Part shown: positions 8,366 to 16,591 of the stretch, in pieces
Numbering within the stretch: the stretch's first letter is position 1
How the letters are laid out: every line of letters begins with the position of its first letter
Origin: an uncultured Lachnospiraceae bacterium
GTDB taxonomy: Bacteria > Bacillota > Clostridia > Lachnospirales > Lachnospiraceae
Assembly: GCA_949502235.1 (NCBI GenBank)
Contig: CATBDC010000002.1
Location: forward strand, 1 to 64,000
Direction: 5' to 3'
DNA length: 64,000 nucleotides
Program-made: the position numbers and the translations under genes
The notes under the pieces: model-generated
The model's database searches: none
Seen by the model: the letters and a program-made list of their open reading frames with translations, nothing else
Told to the model about the DNA's origin: nothing

Positions 8366-8404
8366 ATAAAAGATAGAGGCAGTATGCCTCTATCTTTTAT
8401 CTGT
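8366..8404 (+). terminator. Rho-independent terminator after rpsA
   Basis: Fifteen-base arms ATAAAAGATAGAGGC and GCCTCTATCTTTTAT pair perfectly around AGTAT, with T-rich sequence at the end. It separates the cmk-ispH-rpsA run from the rnf operon. Confidence 0.8.
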
Positions 8405-8518
8405 TAAAAAAACATCAAGATGTTTCCCGAAATATACAAGGAATTGTTCCGGTTTACTGGATAAAAGGAGCATTTTCCTGTATAGTTATATAAGATAAAA
8501 GGAAGGAAGGATAAAGGG

Positions 8519-9838
8519 ATGGCATTGTTAACATTTAAGGGTGGAGTCCACCCGGATGACGGCAAGAGTCTGGCTAAAGACAAGGCGATTGTCGAAGTGA
8601 AACCGAAGGGTGAGCTGGTATTTCCGGTTTCCCAGCATATCGGCGCGCCGGCAGCCCCGGTTGTGGCAGTCGGAGACCGGGTGCTTAAAGGGCAGAAGAT
8701 TGCCGAAGCCGGCGGCTTTGTATCAGCACCTGTGTACGCGTCCGTATCTGGGACTGTAAAGGCGATTGAACCCCGCTTTAACCCCACAGGGTCTAAGGTA
8801 AACAGTATTATAATCGAAAATGACGGGGAATATGAAGAGGTAGAATATCCGGCAGTAAAGTCTCTCGAAGAGATGACAAAGGAAGAGATCTTAAATGCAA
8901 TCGGAGAGGCTGGTATTGTGGGTATGGGAGGGGCAGGCTTTCCTACAAGAGTTAAGCTGTCTCCAAAGGAGCCGGATAAGATCGAGTATATCATTGCCAA
9001 CTGTGCGGAGTGCGAGCCGTATATTACGGCGGACTACCGCCGCATGATAGAGATGCCGGAGGAGCTTGTAGGCGGAATGAGGGCTGTTCTTAAGCTCTTT
9101 GATAACGCAAAGGGCATTTTCGGCGTGGAGGATAATAAGCCGGACTGTATTGCGAAGCTTAAGGAGCTTACGAAGGACGAGCCGCGCATGGAGGTGCTTG
9201 CCCTTAAGACGAAGTACCCGCAGGGCGGTGAGCGCCAGCTTATTTATGCCACAACGGGAAGGGCCATTAATTCTGCCATGCTTCCGGCAGATGCAGGCTG
9301 CGTAGTGGATAATGTTGAGACTATGATTACCATTAACCGTGCGATCACAGAAGGGAAGCCGTCTATGGAGCGTGTAGTGACGGTAAGCGGAAATGCGGTG
9401 AATGAGCCGGGGAACTTCAAGGTGCCTTTCGGGACGAATCAGGCGGAGCTTGTAGAGGCAGCGGGCGGATTTAAGACAGATCCGCAGAAGATTATTTCCG
9501 GCGGCCCTATGATGGGATTTTCCATGTTTACACTGGATGTTCCGGTAACAAAGACATCTTCCTCAATTCTTGGATTTACGAAGGATGAGGTGGCAGAGCA
9601 TGAGCCTACGGCGTGTATCAACTGCGGGCGCTGTGTGGAGGCCTGTCCCAGCCGTCTGATTCCGTCAAGGCTTGCAGATTATGCAGAGCGTCATGACGAG
9701 GAGACCTTTACGAAGCATGAGGGCCTGGAATGTATGGAGTGCGGCTCCTGCAGCTTTGTGTGCCCGGCAAAAAGGCCGCTTAAGCAGGCTATTGGATCTA
9801 TGAGGAAAATTGCGCTTGCAAACCGAAAGAAAAAGTAA
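8519..9838 (+). CDS. rnfC: Rnf electron transport complex subunit RnfC
   Basis: 439-residue cytoplasmic subunit of the Rnf complex, which couples ferredoxin oxidation and NAD+ reduction to ion pumping. N-terminal barrel region (FKGGVHPDDGKSLAKD), then the NADH/FMN-binding Rossmann-like region (GIVGMGGAGFPTRVKL, ANCAECEPYITADYR), then two [4Fe-4S] sites: CINCGRCVEACPSRLIP and CMECGSCSFVCPAKRPL. ATG 8519 follows GGAAGGAAGGATAAAGG. It is the first gene of rnfCDGEAB; the 115-bp leader after the rpsA terminator must hold the promoter, but I see no consensus pair there. Confidence 0.95.
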   Translation: MALLTFKGGVHPDDGKSLAKDKAIVEVKPKGELVFPVSQHIGAPAAPVVAVGDRVLKGQKIAEAGGFVSAPVYASVSGTVKAIEPRFNPTGSKVNSIIIENDGEYEEVEYPAVKSLEEMTKEEILNAIGEAGIVGMGGAGFPTRVKLSPKEPDKIEYIIANCAECEPYITADYRRMIEMPEELVGGMRAVLKLFDNAKGIFGVEDNKPDCIAKLKELTKDEPRMEVLALKTKYPQGGERQLIYATTGRAINSAMLPADAGCVVDNVETMITINRAITEGKPSMERVVTVSGNAVNEPGNFKVPFGTNQAELVEAAGGFKTDPQKIISGGPMMGFSMFTLDVPVTKTSSSILGFTKDEVAEHEPTACINCGRCVEACPSRLIPSRLADYAERHDEETFTKHEGLECMECGSCSFVCPAKRPLKQAIGSMRKIALANRKKK

Positions 9839-9852
9839 GGAAGAGGTGAATA

Positions 9853-10806
9853 GTGTTGAGTGATATTAAATTAAAAATGTCGTCTTCACCCCATATACGC
9901 TCTAAGACAACCTCCGCGAATATAATGCTTATGGTGACCATAGCACTTTTGCCGGCGGCGGCCTTTGGTGTATATAATTTTAAACTCCCGGCGCTTATTA
10001 TGTTGATCAGCACAACAGTGTCGGCGGTGTTGACGGAATATATTTATCAGAAGCTGATGCATAAAAAGATTACGGTAAATGATTTCAGCGCGGTTGTGAC
10101 AGGCCTGCTCTTAGGGCTTAATATGCCTGCGAGTGCGCCGTGGTGGATGGGTGCTTTAGGAAGTGTCTTTGGTATATTAGTTGTCAAGCAGCTATTCGGC
10201 GGACTGGGTCAGAATTTTATGAACCCGGCTCTTGGAGCAAGATGCTTTCTTCTGATCTCCTTTACGGGACAGATGACCAATTTTATTTATGATGGTGTGT
10301 CAGGACCTACGCCTCTTGCCCTCTTAAAGAGCGGCGAATCGGTGGATACTATGAGCATGCTCATTGGTACCATTCCGGGAACTATCGGTGAGACAAGTGT
10401 ATTTGCCATTATTATCGGGGCTATTTTCCTGATCCTTATGGGAGTTATTGACCTTCGGATTCCGGGTACATATATTGCGGTCTTTGCAGTTTTTGTAGGT
10501 ATTTTCGGACATTTCCAGAATCCGGATATCGGTTTTTTTGATCCGCAGTATATTACGGCCCACTTATGCGGCGGCGGAATTATGCTGGGAGCATGGTTTA
10601 TGGCGACAGATTATGTGACATCCCCCATTACGAAGACAGGGCAGCTTGTATACGGTGCCCTTCTTGGAATCCTGACCGGACTGTTCCGTCTGTTCGGGGG
10701 TTCTGCAGAGGGCGTCAGCTATGCAATCATTATCAGTAACCTGTTAGTTCCGCTGATTGAGAGGGTTACACTCCCGAAACCATTTGGTAAAGGAGGCGAG
10801 AAATAA
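9853..10806 (+). CDS. rnfD: Rnf electron transport complex subunit RnfD
   Basis: 317-residue integral membrane subunit with about nine hydrophobic segments. The covalent FMN attachment motif is present as DGVSGPTPLA, Thr153 being the expected phosphoester acceptor for ApbE. GQNFMNPALGARCFLL and GAWFMATDYVTSP are family landmarks. The start is GTG 9853 or TTG 9856; both follow GAAGAGGTGAATA. It ends one base before the rnfG start, with GGAGGCGAGAAA serving as that gene's ribosome site. Confidence 0.93.
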   Translation: MLSDIKLKMSSSPHIRSKTTSANIMLMVTIALLPAAAFGVYNFKLPALIMLISTTVSAVLTEYIYQKLMHKKITVNDFSAVVTGLLLGLNMPASAPWWMGALGSVFGILVVKQLFGGLGQNFMNPALGARCFLLISFTGQMTNFIYDGVSGPTPLALLKSGESVDTMSMLIGTIPGTIGETSVFAIIIGAIFLILMGVIDLRIPGTYIAVFAVFVGIFGHFQNPDIGFFDPQYITAHLCGGGIMLGAWFMATDYVTSPITKTGQLVYGALLGILTGLFRLFGGSAEGVSYAIIISNLLVPLIERVTLPKPFGKGGEK

Positions 10807-10807
10807 T

Positions 10808-11389
10808 ATGAATAAAATTATAAAAAATACAATAATTCTTACAATTATTACTCTCGTAGCAGGAATCGGACTGGGACTTGTGTATGAGATTACGAAAGAA
10901 CCTATTGCGCAGACACAGGATGCCGCGAAGAAAAAGGCCTGGCAGGCGGTTTTTCCGGAGGCGGACATTAACAGCTTTGAGGCGGTTGAGGTAGACGAAA
11001 AGGCTGCAGAGCAGGTGATCACTGAACTTGGAATTAAGGGCTCCATTGATGAGGTATGTAAGGTGGGTGAGGACGGATATGTTATCACAACAACTGACAA
11101 AGAAGGCTACGGAGGAGACATCCAGATTACGGTAGGAATTACTGCGGACGGCACGGTAAACGGCGTGTCTATCCTTACCATCAATGAGACGGCAGGCCTT
11201 GGAATGAGGGCGAAAGAACCCTCCTTCTATGAGCAGTACCAGGGGAAACAGGCGGAAAGATTTGTGGTATCCAAAGACGGCGGGGCCGGGGAACCCATTG
11301 ATGCCTTAAGCGGTGCCACGATTACATCAAGAGCAGTAACAGGAGCAGTTAACGCGGCCCTTGGTTATTTCCAGAGTGTATTTATGTAA
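10808..11389 (+). CDS. rnfG: Rnf electron transport complex subunit RnfG
   Basis: 193 residues with one N-terminal membrane helix (about 5-27) and an extracytoplasmic FMN-binding domain. The flavinylation motif DALSGATITS is intact, with Thr at about position 171. Upstream, INETAGLGMRAKE is typical of the FMN-binding domain. The frame is open from 10757 but ATG 10808 is preceded by AGGAGG and starts the membrane helix. The FMN would be attached by the ApbE encoded at 16592-17572. Confidence 0.94.
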   Translation: MNKIIKNTIILTIITLVAGIGLGLVYEITKEPIAQTQDAAKKKAWQAVFPEADINSFEAVEVDEKAAEQVITELGIKGSIDEVCKVGEDGYVITTTDKEGYGGDIQITVGITADGTVNGVSILTINETAGLGMRAKEPSFYEQYQGKQAERFVVSKDGGAGEPIDALSGATITSRAVTGAVNAALGYFQSVFM

Positions 11390-11404
11390 AGGGAGGTAGT
11401 AAAG

Positions 11405-12127
11405 ATGAATGGATGTACTGAAAGAGTATATAATGGTCTGATTAAAGAAAATCCTACCTTCGTTCTGATGTTAGGTATGTGTCCGACCCTGGCGGTGACA
11501 ACATCCGCCATAAACGGCGTAGGTATGGGACTTTCTACGACAGTGGTGCTCGTGCTCTCCAACATGTTGATTTCCATGCTTCGGAAGATTATTCCGGATT
11601 CTGTCAGGATGCCGGCGTTTATCGTAGTTGTAGCATCCTTTGTAACGATTGTACAGTTTCTTTTGGAGGGCTTTGTGCCAAGTCTTTATGCATCGCTGGG
11701 ACTTTATATTCCGCTTATTGTAGTAAACTGTATTATTCTCGGCCGCGCCGAGAGCTACGCGTCAAAAAATCCGGTAGTATTATCTATCTTTGACGGTATC
11801 GGAATGGGACTTGGATTCACGGTGGGCCTTACGGCAATCGGGCTTGTGCGAGAGCTTATCGGTTCTGGCAAGGTGTTCGGTTTCCAGCTGCTTCCTCTGG
11901 CAGATGTTGCTTCCGGGCAGGCAGGATATGTGCCGGTTACGATTTTTATTCTTGCACCGGGAGCCTTCCTGGTACTTGCGGGCCTTACGGCGCTGCAGAA
12001 CAAGGTGAAGCTTAACGCGGCAAAGAAGGGTAAAAAGGTAACAGAGGCAGCCGGCTGCGGCGAGGGATGTGCTTCCTGCGGCGGATGCAGTGGAAAAGTT
12101 TTCCCGACAGGGAATGAGAAGGAATAG
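11405..12127 (+). CDS. rnfE: Rnf electron transport complex subunit RnfE, Cys-rich tail
   Basis: 240-residue membrane protein with six predicted helices; KENPTFVLMLGMCPTLAVTT is the family signature, in which the conserved Cys pairs with RnfA to hold the membrane [2Fe-2S] cluster. It belongs to the NqrDE/RnfAE family. The oddity is the end: after the last helix a basic stretch leads to CGEGCASCGGC near the C-terminus, four cysteines in 11 residues, which I would not expect in most RnfE. Sits between rnfG and rnfA with normal 13-15 base gaps. Confidence 0.93.
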   Translation: MNGCTERVYNGLIKENPTFVLMLGMCPTLAVTTSAINGVGMGLSTTVVLVLSNMLISMLRKIIPDSVRMPAFIVVVASFVTIVQFLLEGFVPSLYASLGLYIPLIVVNCIILGRAESYASKNPVVLSIFDGIGMGLGFTVGLTAIGLVRELIGSGKVFGFQLLPLADVASGQAGYVPVTIFILAPGAFLVLAGLTALQNKVKLNAAKKGKKVTEAAGCGEGCASCGGCSGKVFPTGNEKE

Positions 12128-12140
12128 GAGGAGTACATAG

Positions 12141-12716
12141 ATGAAGGAATTATTGATTATCGCCATAGGTTCAGCGATTGTAAATAACGTTGTACTCAGC
12201 CAGTTTTTAGGAATCTGTCCTTTCCTGGGTGTTTCGAAAAAGGTAGAGACAGCCTCCGGTATGGGCGGGGCGGTTATTTTCGTTATTACGATTGCGTCAT
12301 TTATAACGGGCCTGATTTATAAGTTTATTCTGGTGCCGCTTAACATTTCCTACCTGCAGACGATTGTATTTATCCTTGTAATCGCTGCGCTGGTTCAGTT
12401 TGTGGAGATGTTTCTTAAAAAATCCATGCCGTCCCTTTATAATGCGCTGGGCGTTTATCTGCCGCTGATTACGACAAACTGTGCGGTACTGGGAGTAGCG
12501 CTTACAAATGTGCAGAAGGATTACGGGATTCTTACAGGTGTGGTAAATGGTATCGGTACTTCTGTTGGATTTGCCATTGCGATTATTATTATGGCAGGCA
12601 TCCGGGAGAAGATTGAGTACAATGATATTTCAGAGTCTTTTCAGGGAACGCCTATTGTGCTGATTACGGCAGCACTGATGTCCATTGCGTTCTTTGGATT
12701 CTCGGGACTTATATAG
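12141..12716 (+). CDS. rnfA: Rnf electron transport complex subunit RnfA
   Basis: 191-residue membrane subunit, six helices, paired with RnfE. The conserved VLSQFLGICPFLGVSKK near the N-terminus and LITTNCAVLGVAL in the second half supply the two cysteine sites. AGGAGGAGTACATAG precedes the ATG. Downstream spacing to rnfB is 13 bases with GGAGGGAGCAAGCT. Confidence 0.95.
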   Translation: MKELLIIAIGSAIVNNVVLSQFLGICPFLGVSKKVETASGMGGAVIFVITIASFITGLIYKFILVPLNISYLQTIVFILVIAALVQFVEMFLKKSMPSLYNALGVYLPLITTNCAVLGVALTNVQKDYGILTGVVNGIGTSVGFAIAIIIMAGIREKIEYNDISESFQGTPIVLITAALMSIAFFGFSGLI

Positions 12717-12729
12717 GAGGGAGCAAGCT

Positions 12730-13521
12730 ATGAGTATAACAGGTATTTTGATTGCTGCTTTGGTTGTGGGCGGCACCGGATTATTCATTGGTGTGTTCCT
12801 TGGAGCAGCGGGAAAGAAATTTGCGGTAGAGGTTGACGAGAGGGAGGAAGCGATCTTAGGAGTCCTTCCGGGGAATAACTGCGGCGGCTGCGGCTACGCG
12901 GGATGTTCGGGTCTTGCTGCGGCTATCGTAAAGGGCGAGGCGGAAATCGGCGGCTGTCCGGTAGGCGGAGCCCCTGTGGCTGAAAAAATAGGCGCTATTA
13001 TGGGCGTGGAGGCCGGCGAGACGGAGCGGCAGGTGGCATTTGTAAAATGCGCCGGAACCTGTGAGAAGGCGGACCAGGATTATGAATATCACGGCCTGGG
13101 CGACTGCGTGATGGTGAACATGATGCAGAACGGAGGCCCAAAGTCCTGTAATTTTGGATGCCTGGGCGAGGGAACCTGCGTGAAGGCATGTCCTTTTGAC
13201 GCCATTCATATTGTGGACGGCGTTGCAGTTGTAGATAAGGAAGAATGTAAGGCCTGCGGAAAATGTATTGCCGCATGTCCCAAAAAGCTTATCGAGCTTG
13301 TGCCTTATTCCCAGAAGCATCTTGTGCAGTGCAGCTCCAAGGATAAGGGCAAGGATGTCATGAAGGCCTGCTCTGTAGGATGTATCGGCTGTAAGATGTG
13401 CGAGAGGGTATGTGAGTCGGATGCTGTGAAGGTGCTTGATAATATCGCGCACATTGATCCTGAAAAGTGTACAAACTGCGGCAAGTGTGCCGAGAAATGT
13501 CCGAAGAAGATCATTCTGTAG
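12730..13521 (+). CDS. rnfB: Rnf electron transport complex subunit RnfB (ferredoxin-type)
   Basis: 263 residues: one N-terminal membrane helix (about 5-27), an Fe-S domain with NNCGGCGYAGCSGLAAAI, and two ferredoxin-like modules carrying up to four [4Fe-4S] motifs (CVKACPFDAI, CKACGKCIAACPKK, CIGCKMCERVCESDA, CTNCGKCAEKCPKK). It is the entry point for electrons from reduced ferredoxin. The frame is open from 12685 inside rnfA, but ATG 12730 has the ribosome site and starts the helix. Last subunit in the rnfCDGEAB order. Confidence 0.95.
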   Translation: MSITGILIAALVVGGTGLFIGVFLGAAGKKFAVEVDEREEAILGVLPGNNCGGCGYAGCSGLAAAIVKGEAEIGGCPVGGAPVAEKIGAIMGVEAGETERQVAFVKCAGTCEKADQDYEYHGLGDCVMVNMMQNGGPKSCNFGCLGEGTCVKACPFDAIHIVDGVAVVDKEECKACGKCIAACPKKLIELVPYSQKHLVQCSSKDKGKDVMKACSVGCIGCKMCERVCESDAVKVLDNIAHIDPEKCTNCGKCAEKCPKKIIL

Positions 13522-13562
13522 GATATCGGCATAAAGAATGTGTTCAAAGTCCGGGGGAAAAG

Positions 13563-14042
13563 ATGAAGGAAAGACGAAGCTTAAGTCAGGTGTTTTCTGA
13601 CGCGCGGGAACTTCTATTAAAGGATATCCGGTCGGCAAAATGGGCGGTGGTATTTATTACCGCCTATTTTGTGTTTGGGAGGAAAATCTTCGGCGGATTA
13701 TGCCCGGTGGTTCTGGTTACCGGCTTTCCCTGTCCGGGCTGCGGGCTTACCCGGGCGGGGCTTGCAATCCTTAAGCTGGATTTTTCCCGCGCGTGGGCAC
13801 TTCACCCCTTTATCTTTCCGATTATCCTGCTTGTTTTTTTATTCTTTTTTAACCGCTATATATTGCTGAAGAAAAAAATGCCGGGCTTAAAATACTTTGC
13901 AATATTTGTATTATCCTCCATGATTCTTTTCTATATATGGCGGATGCTCCGGTATTTTCCCGGGGAACCTCCCATGAGCTATTACCAGAATAACCTGCTT
14001 AATGGCTTCTTTTCATTTGCTGCGCAGACCGTAAGAAAATGA
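13563..14042 (+). CDS. DUF2752 family membrane protein
   Basis: 159 residues, three predicted helices. The family motif GFPCPGCGLTRA and the later ALHPFIFP are clear. DUF2752 proteins are small membrane proteins of unknown role. ATG 13563 follows GGGGGAAAAG; the frame is open further upstream inside rnfB. It begins 42 bases after rnfB and may be co-transcribed with rnf. The last five residues (QTVRK) and the stop codon come from a family-1 repeat core at 14022-14053, so the original C-terminus may have been replaced. Confidence 0.75.
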   Translation: MKERRSLSQVFSDARELLLKDIRSAKWAVVFITAYFVFGRKIFGGLCPVVLVTGFPCPGCGLTRAGLAILKLDFSRAWALHPFIFPIILLVFLFFFNRYILLKKKMPGLKYFAIFVLSSMILFYIWRMLRYFPGEPPMSYYQNNLLNGFFSFAAQTVRK

Positions 14043-14053
14043 TTCAGGCGTGG
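14022..14053. repeat. Repeat family 1 core, solo copy
   Basis: GCGCAGACC followed by GTAAGAAAATGATTCAGGCG, closely matching the core of elements at 3094-3488. The second half of the element is missing. It overlaps the 3' end of the DUF2752 gene and contributes its TGA stop. Confidence 0.6.
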
Positions 14054-14140
14054 GTAAATAAATATAGGCACAGAACATGATATTTGTTATAATAAAGACG
14101 GTATTTATTTATGCTTTGCTAATCGAAAGGAGCAGATGCC

Positions 14141-15757
14141 ATGGGTATATATGTGAACAGCAAAAATGCATATGCATTATATAAAAAGGAAGCTTCAAAA
14201 TCCTACTTTGTCGATAAAACAGCGCTGTTAAAAGAATTATTCCCTTTAGTAGAAGAAGGAGGACATTATTTATGTCTCACCAGACCAAGACGCTTTGGAA
14301 AAACAGTTATGGCAAATATGATTGCATCCTTTTTCTCAGAGGCATGGAATCCTGATGATATATTTCAAAATCTGCTGATTGGCCGGCATCAGGATTACAA
14401 AAAATATATTGGAAAATATACGGTTGTTCATATCATGTTTAATGATTTGCCAAGAGAATGTAATTCTTATAAACAATACATCAGCCGCATAGAAAGAATC
14501 ATAATAAAAGATTTAAAAAAAGAATATTCTAATATATCTATAGATGAGGATAGCACCATATGGGATATATTACTTGAGATTTATGCTGAAAATCAGGATG
14601 TCAATATTATATTCGTTCTTGACGAATGGGATTTTATCTTTCATCAGGACTTTGTAACAAAAGAGCATAAAACCAAATATTTATTATTTTTGAGAAATCT
14701 GTTAAAGGACAGGCCATATGTATCTCTTGTATATATGACTGGAATCCTTCCAATAGCAAAATATTCCAGCGGTTCTGAGCTAAATATGTTTGCCGAGTTT
14801 ACCATGACGAATGAACAACGTTTTTCTGAATATTTTGGCTTTACAGATTGTGAAGTTGATAATTTATACGAACGTTATATTAAAAGTACAGCGACTCAAA
14901 TGGTTACAAGAAATGATTTAAAGATATGGTATGACGGATACTATACCAAAAGTGGAACACGCCTTTATAATCCTCGTTCCATTGTGCTATCTCTCTCAAA
15001 TAACAATACAGGAAATTATTGGACAAGCTCGGGACCATATGATGAAATATTTTATTATATTGAAAATAACGTTTCCGATGTGAGGGACGATCTTGCACTT
15101 ATGGTTTCCGATATCCCTGTGCCAGCAAATATTCAAGAATATGCCGCCACTGCCATGAATCTTCAAACGAAAGATGAAATCTTTTCTGCAATGGTTGTAT
15201 ATGGCTTTCTCACATATAAAAATGGAAAAGTATCTATCCCAAACAGAGAATTAATGGGAAAATTTATAGATATGCTGAAAAAAGAAACTTCTTTTGGCTA
15301 TGTATACCGTCTGGCAAAAGAATCTGAAAAAATGCTTAGAGCTACTTTATCTGGAGACACCGATACTATGTCTAAAATTCTTGAACAGGCACACGACACA
15401 GAGGTTCCATTATTAAGTTATAATAATGAGACAGAATTAACAGCCATTGTAAATCTTGTTTATCTTGCCGCACGAGATACTTACCGGATCGAACGGGAGG
15501 ATAAAGCTGGCATTGGATTTGTAGATTTTATCTTTTATCCGTTAAAAGACAAAACAGCGGATTGTATTATCTTAGAATTAAAAGTAGATCAGACTCCTGA
15601 TATAGCAATCCGGCAAATAAAAGATAAAAAATATGCGCTTAAGTTTAACGGGAAATTAGCTGAAAAAGAAAGATATACTGGTCGAATTCTCGCAGTTGGC
15701 ATTAGTTATGATAAACAAAAAAAGAAACATTCTTGTAAAGTTGAAGTTCTAAAATAG
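14141..15757 (+). CDS. AAA-ATPase-like / PD-(D/E)XK nuclease domain protein
   Basis: 538-residue, complete member of the family whose C-terminal part is found as fragments at 79-372 and 1610-1903. The N-terminal AAA_ATPase-like domain shows SKSYFVDKTALLKELF, the P-loop variant RPRRFGKTVMANM and a Walker-B-like VLDEWDFIF. The C-terminal nuclease domain shows GIGFVDFIFYPL and CIILELKVDQ. Biological role unknown; often found in many copies in gut Clostridia and Bacteroidetes and suspected of defence or mobile roles. The gene is visibly more AT-rich than its neighbours, with many AAA/ATA/TTA codons, suggesting separate origin. ATG follows AAAGGAGCAGATGCC. Confidence 0.8.
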   Translation: MGIYVNSKNAYALYKKEASKSYFVDKTALLKELFPLVEEGGHYLCLTRPRRFGKTVMANMIASFFSEAWNPDDIFQNLLIGRHQDYKKYIGKYTVVHIMFNDLPRECNSYKQYISRIERIIIKDLKKEYSNISIDEDSTIWDILLEIYAENQDVNIIFVLDEWDFIFHQDFVTKEHKTKYLLFLRNLLKDRPYVSLVYMTGILPIAKYSSGSELNMFAEFTMTNEQRFSEYFGFTDCEVDNLYERYIKSTATQMVTRNDLKIWYDGYYTKSGTRLYNPRSIVLSLSNNNTGNYWTSSGPYDEIFYYIENNVSDVRDDLALMVSDIPVPANIQEYAATAMNLQTKDEIFSAMVVYGFLTYKNGKVSIPNRELMGKFIDMLKKETSFGYVYRLAKESEKMLRATLSGDTDTMSKILEQAHDTEVPLLSYNNETELTAIVNLVYLAARDTYRIEREDKAGIGFVDFIFYPLKDKTADCIILELKVDQTPDIAIRQIKDKKYALKFNGKLAEKERYTGRILAVGISYDKQKKKHSCKVEVLK

Positions 15758-15766
15758 CAGCGATGT

Positions 15767-15795
15767 TTGCAATAGGCGGCGATTCGTGTTAAAAT
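15767..15795 (+). promoter_or_regulatory. Sigma-A promoter for the Gln/Asn-rich protein
   Basis: TTGCAA and TAAAAT separated by 17 bases, about 70 bases upstream of the ATG at 15862. Confidence 0.55.
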
Positions 15796-15861
15796 AAGAA
15801 TTATTGCGAGGGTTGCCCGAAACGGAGTAAATTGCAGCAATGAAGAAGGAGGAAACCATAT

Positions 15862-16518
15862 ATGGAAAACAATTTTGATAATATGCCCGGAGAACAGGAT
15901 ACACAGACAGATGAACAGGATACGCAGATAAACGGGCAGGATACGCAGGCAGGCGGACAGGATACACAGGAGAGTGGGGACACAGGTTTCAATTTAAATA
16001 AAGAAGAGGGAGTTTCTCTGGCGTCAAGTTATACGGATCCCAATAGGGAATATGACCAGAATCAGAATTACCAGCAGAGTCAGAGCTATGGCAATACGGG
16101 TTATCAGCAGAATCAAGGCTATGGCAATACCAATTACCAGCAGAGCCAGGGCTTTAACAATACAAATTACCAGCAGAATCAGAGCTATAGCAATACAAAT
16201 TACCAGCAGCAGTATCAGGACAATTATAATTATAACGTAGGAAATAATACCGGCTACAGCCAGAATTACTCTGACGGTATGGACACTTCCCCTATGTCAA
16301 TGGGAGACTGGGTGATTACATTGATTCTTATGGCAATCCCATGTCTGAATATTATATTCTGCTGTGTATGGGCATTTAGTAAAACCGGAAATGTGAACAG
16401 AAAAAATTTCTGCCGCGCGGAACTGATTTTTATCGGAATCAGTATTGCCTTAAGCATTATTATGGTCATTGTTATAATGGCTGCGGGCATTGGCGCCAAC
16501 AGATACTATTACTATTAA
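15862..16518 (+). CDS. Gln/Asn-rich repeat protein with C-terminal membrane segments
   Basis: 218 residues in three parts: an acidic N-terminus with four copies of the short repeat (Q/E)DTQ, a central block (about 55-130) of imperfect 10-11-residue repeats such as YQQNQGYGNTN, and a C-terminal domain with two hydrophobic helices (MSMGDWVITLILMAIPCLNI and a later IGISIALSIIMVIVIMA). The C-terminal part resembles small membrane proteins common in Lachnospiraceae that carry low-complexity Gln/Tyr/Asn N-termini. Function unknown. Strong ribosome site GAAGGAGGAAACC. A hairpin terminator follows. Confidence 0.75.
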   Translation: MENNFDNMPGEQDTQTDEQDTQINGQDTQAGGQDTQESGDTGFNLNKEEGVSLASSYTDPNREYDQNQNYQQSQSYGNTGYQQNQGYGNTNYQQSQGFNNTNYQQNQSYSNTNYQQQYQDNYNYNVGNNTGYSQNYSDGMDTSPMSMGDWVITLILMAIPCLNIIFCCVWAFSKTGNVNRKNFCRAELIFIGISIALSIIMVIVIMAAGIGANRYYYY

Positions 16519-16521
16519 AAT

Positions 16522-16564
16522 AAAACGGGATGCACATGTTCTTTCACATGCATCCCGTTTTTTT
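16522..16564. terminator. Bidirectional terminator between convergent genes
   Basis: AAAACGGGATGCA pairs with TGCATCCCGTTTT, followed by a run of T on the + strand and preceded by AAAATAAAA on the other. It lies between the Gln-rich gene and apbE, which converge. Confidence 0.8.
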
Positions 16565-16591
16565 ATGATATAGGAAACTTTGTTCTCTTTA

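Noticed and set aside
8404..8518. Riboswitch before rnfC
   Set aside because: 115 bases without recognisable stems or a conserved aptamer core; nothing supports it.
16052..16240. Evenly spaced repeats resembling a CRISPR array
   Set aside because: They are in-frame codon repeats (YQQNQ.YGNTN) inside a good gene with ribosome site; units are too short and spacers are not unique.
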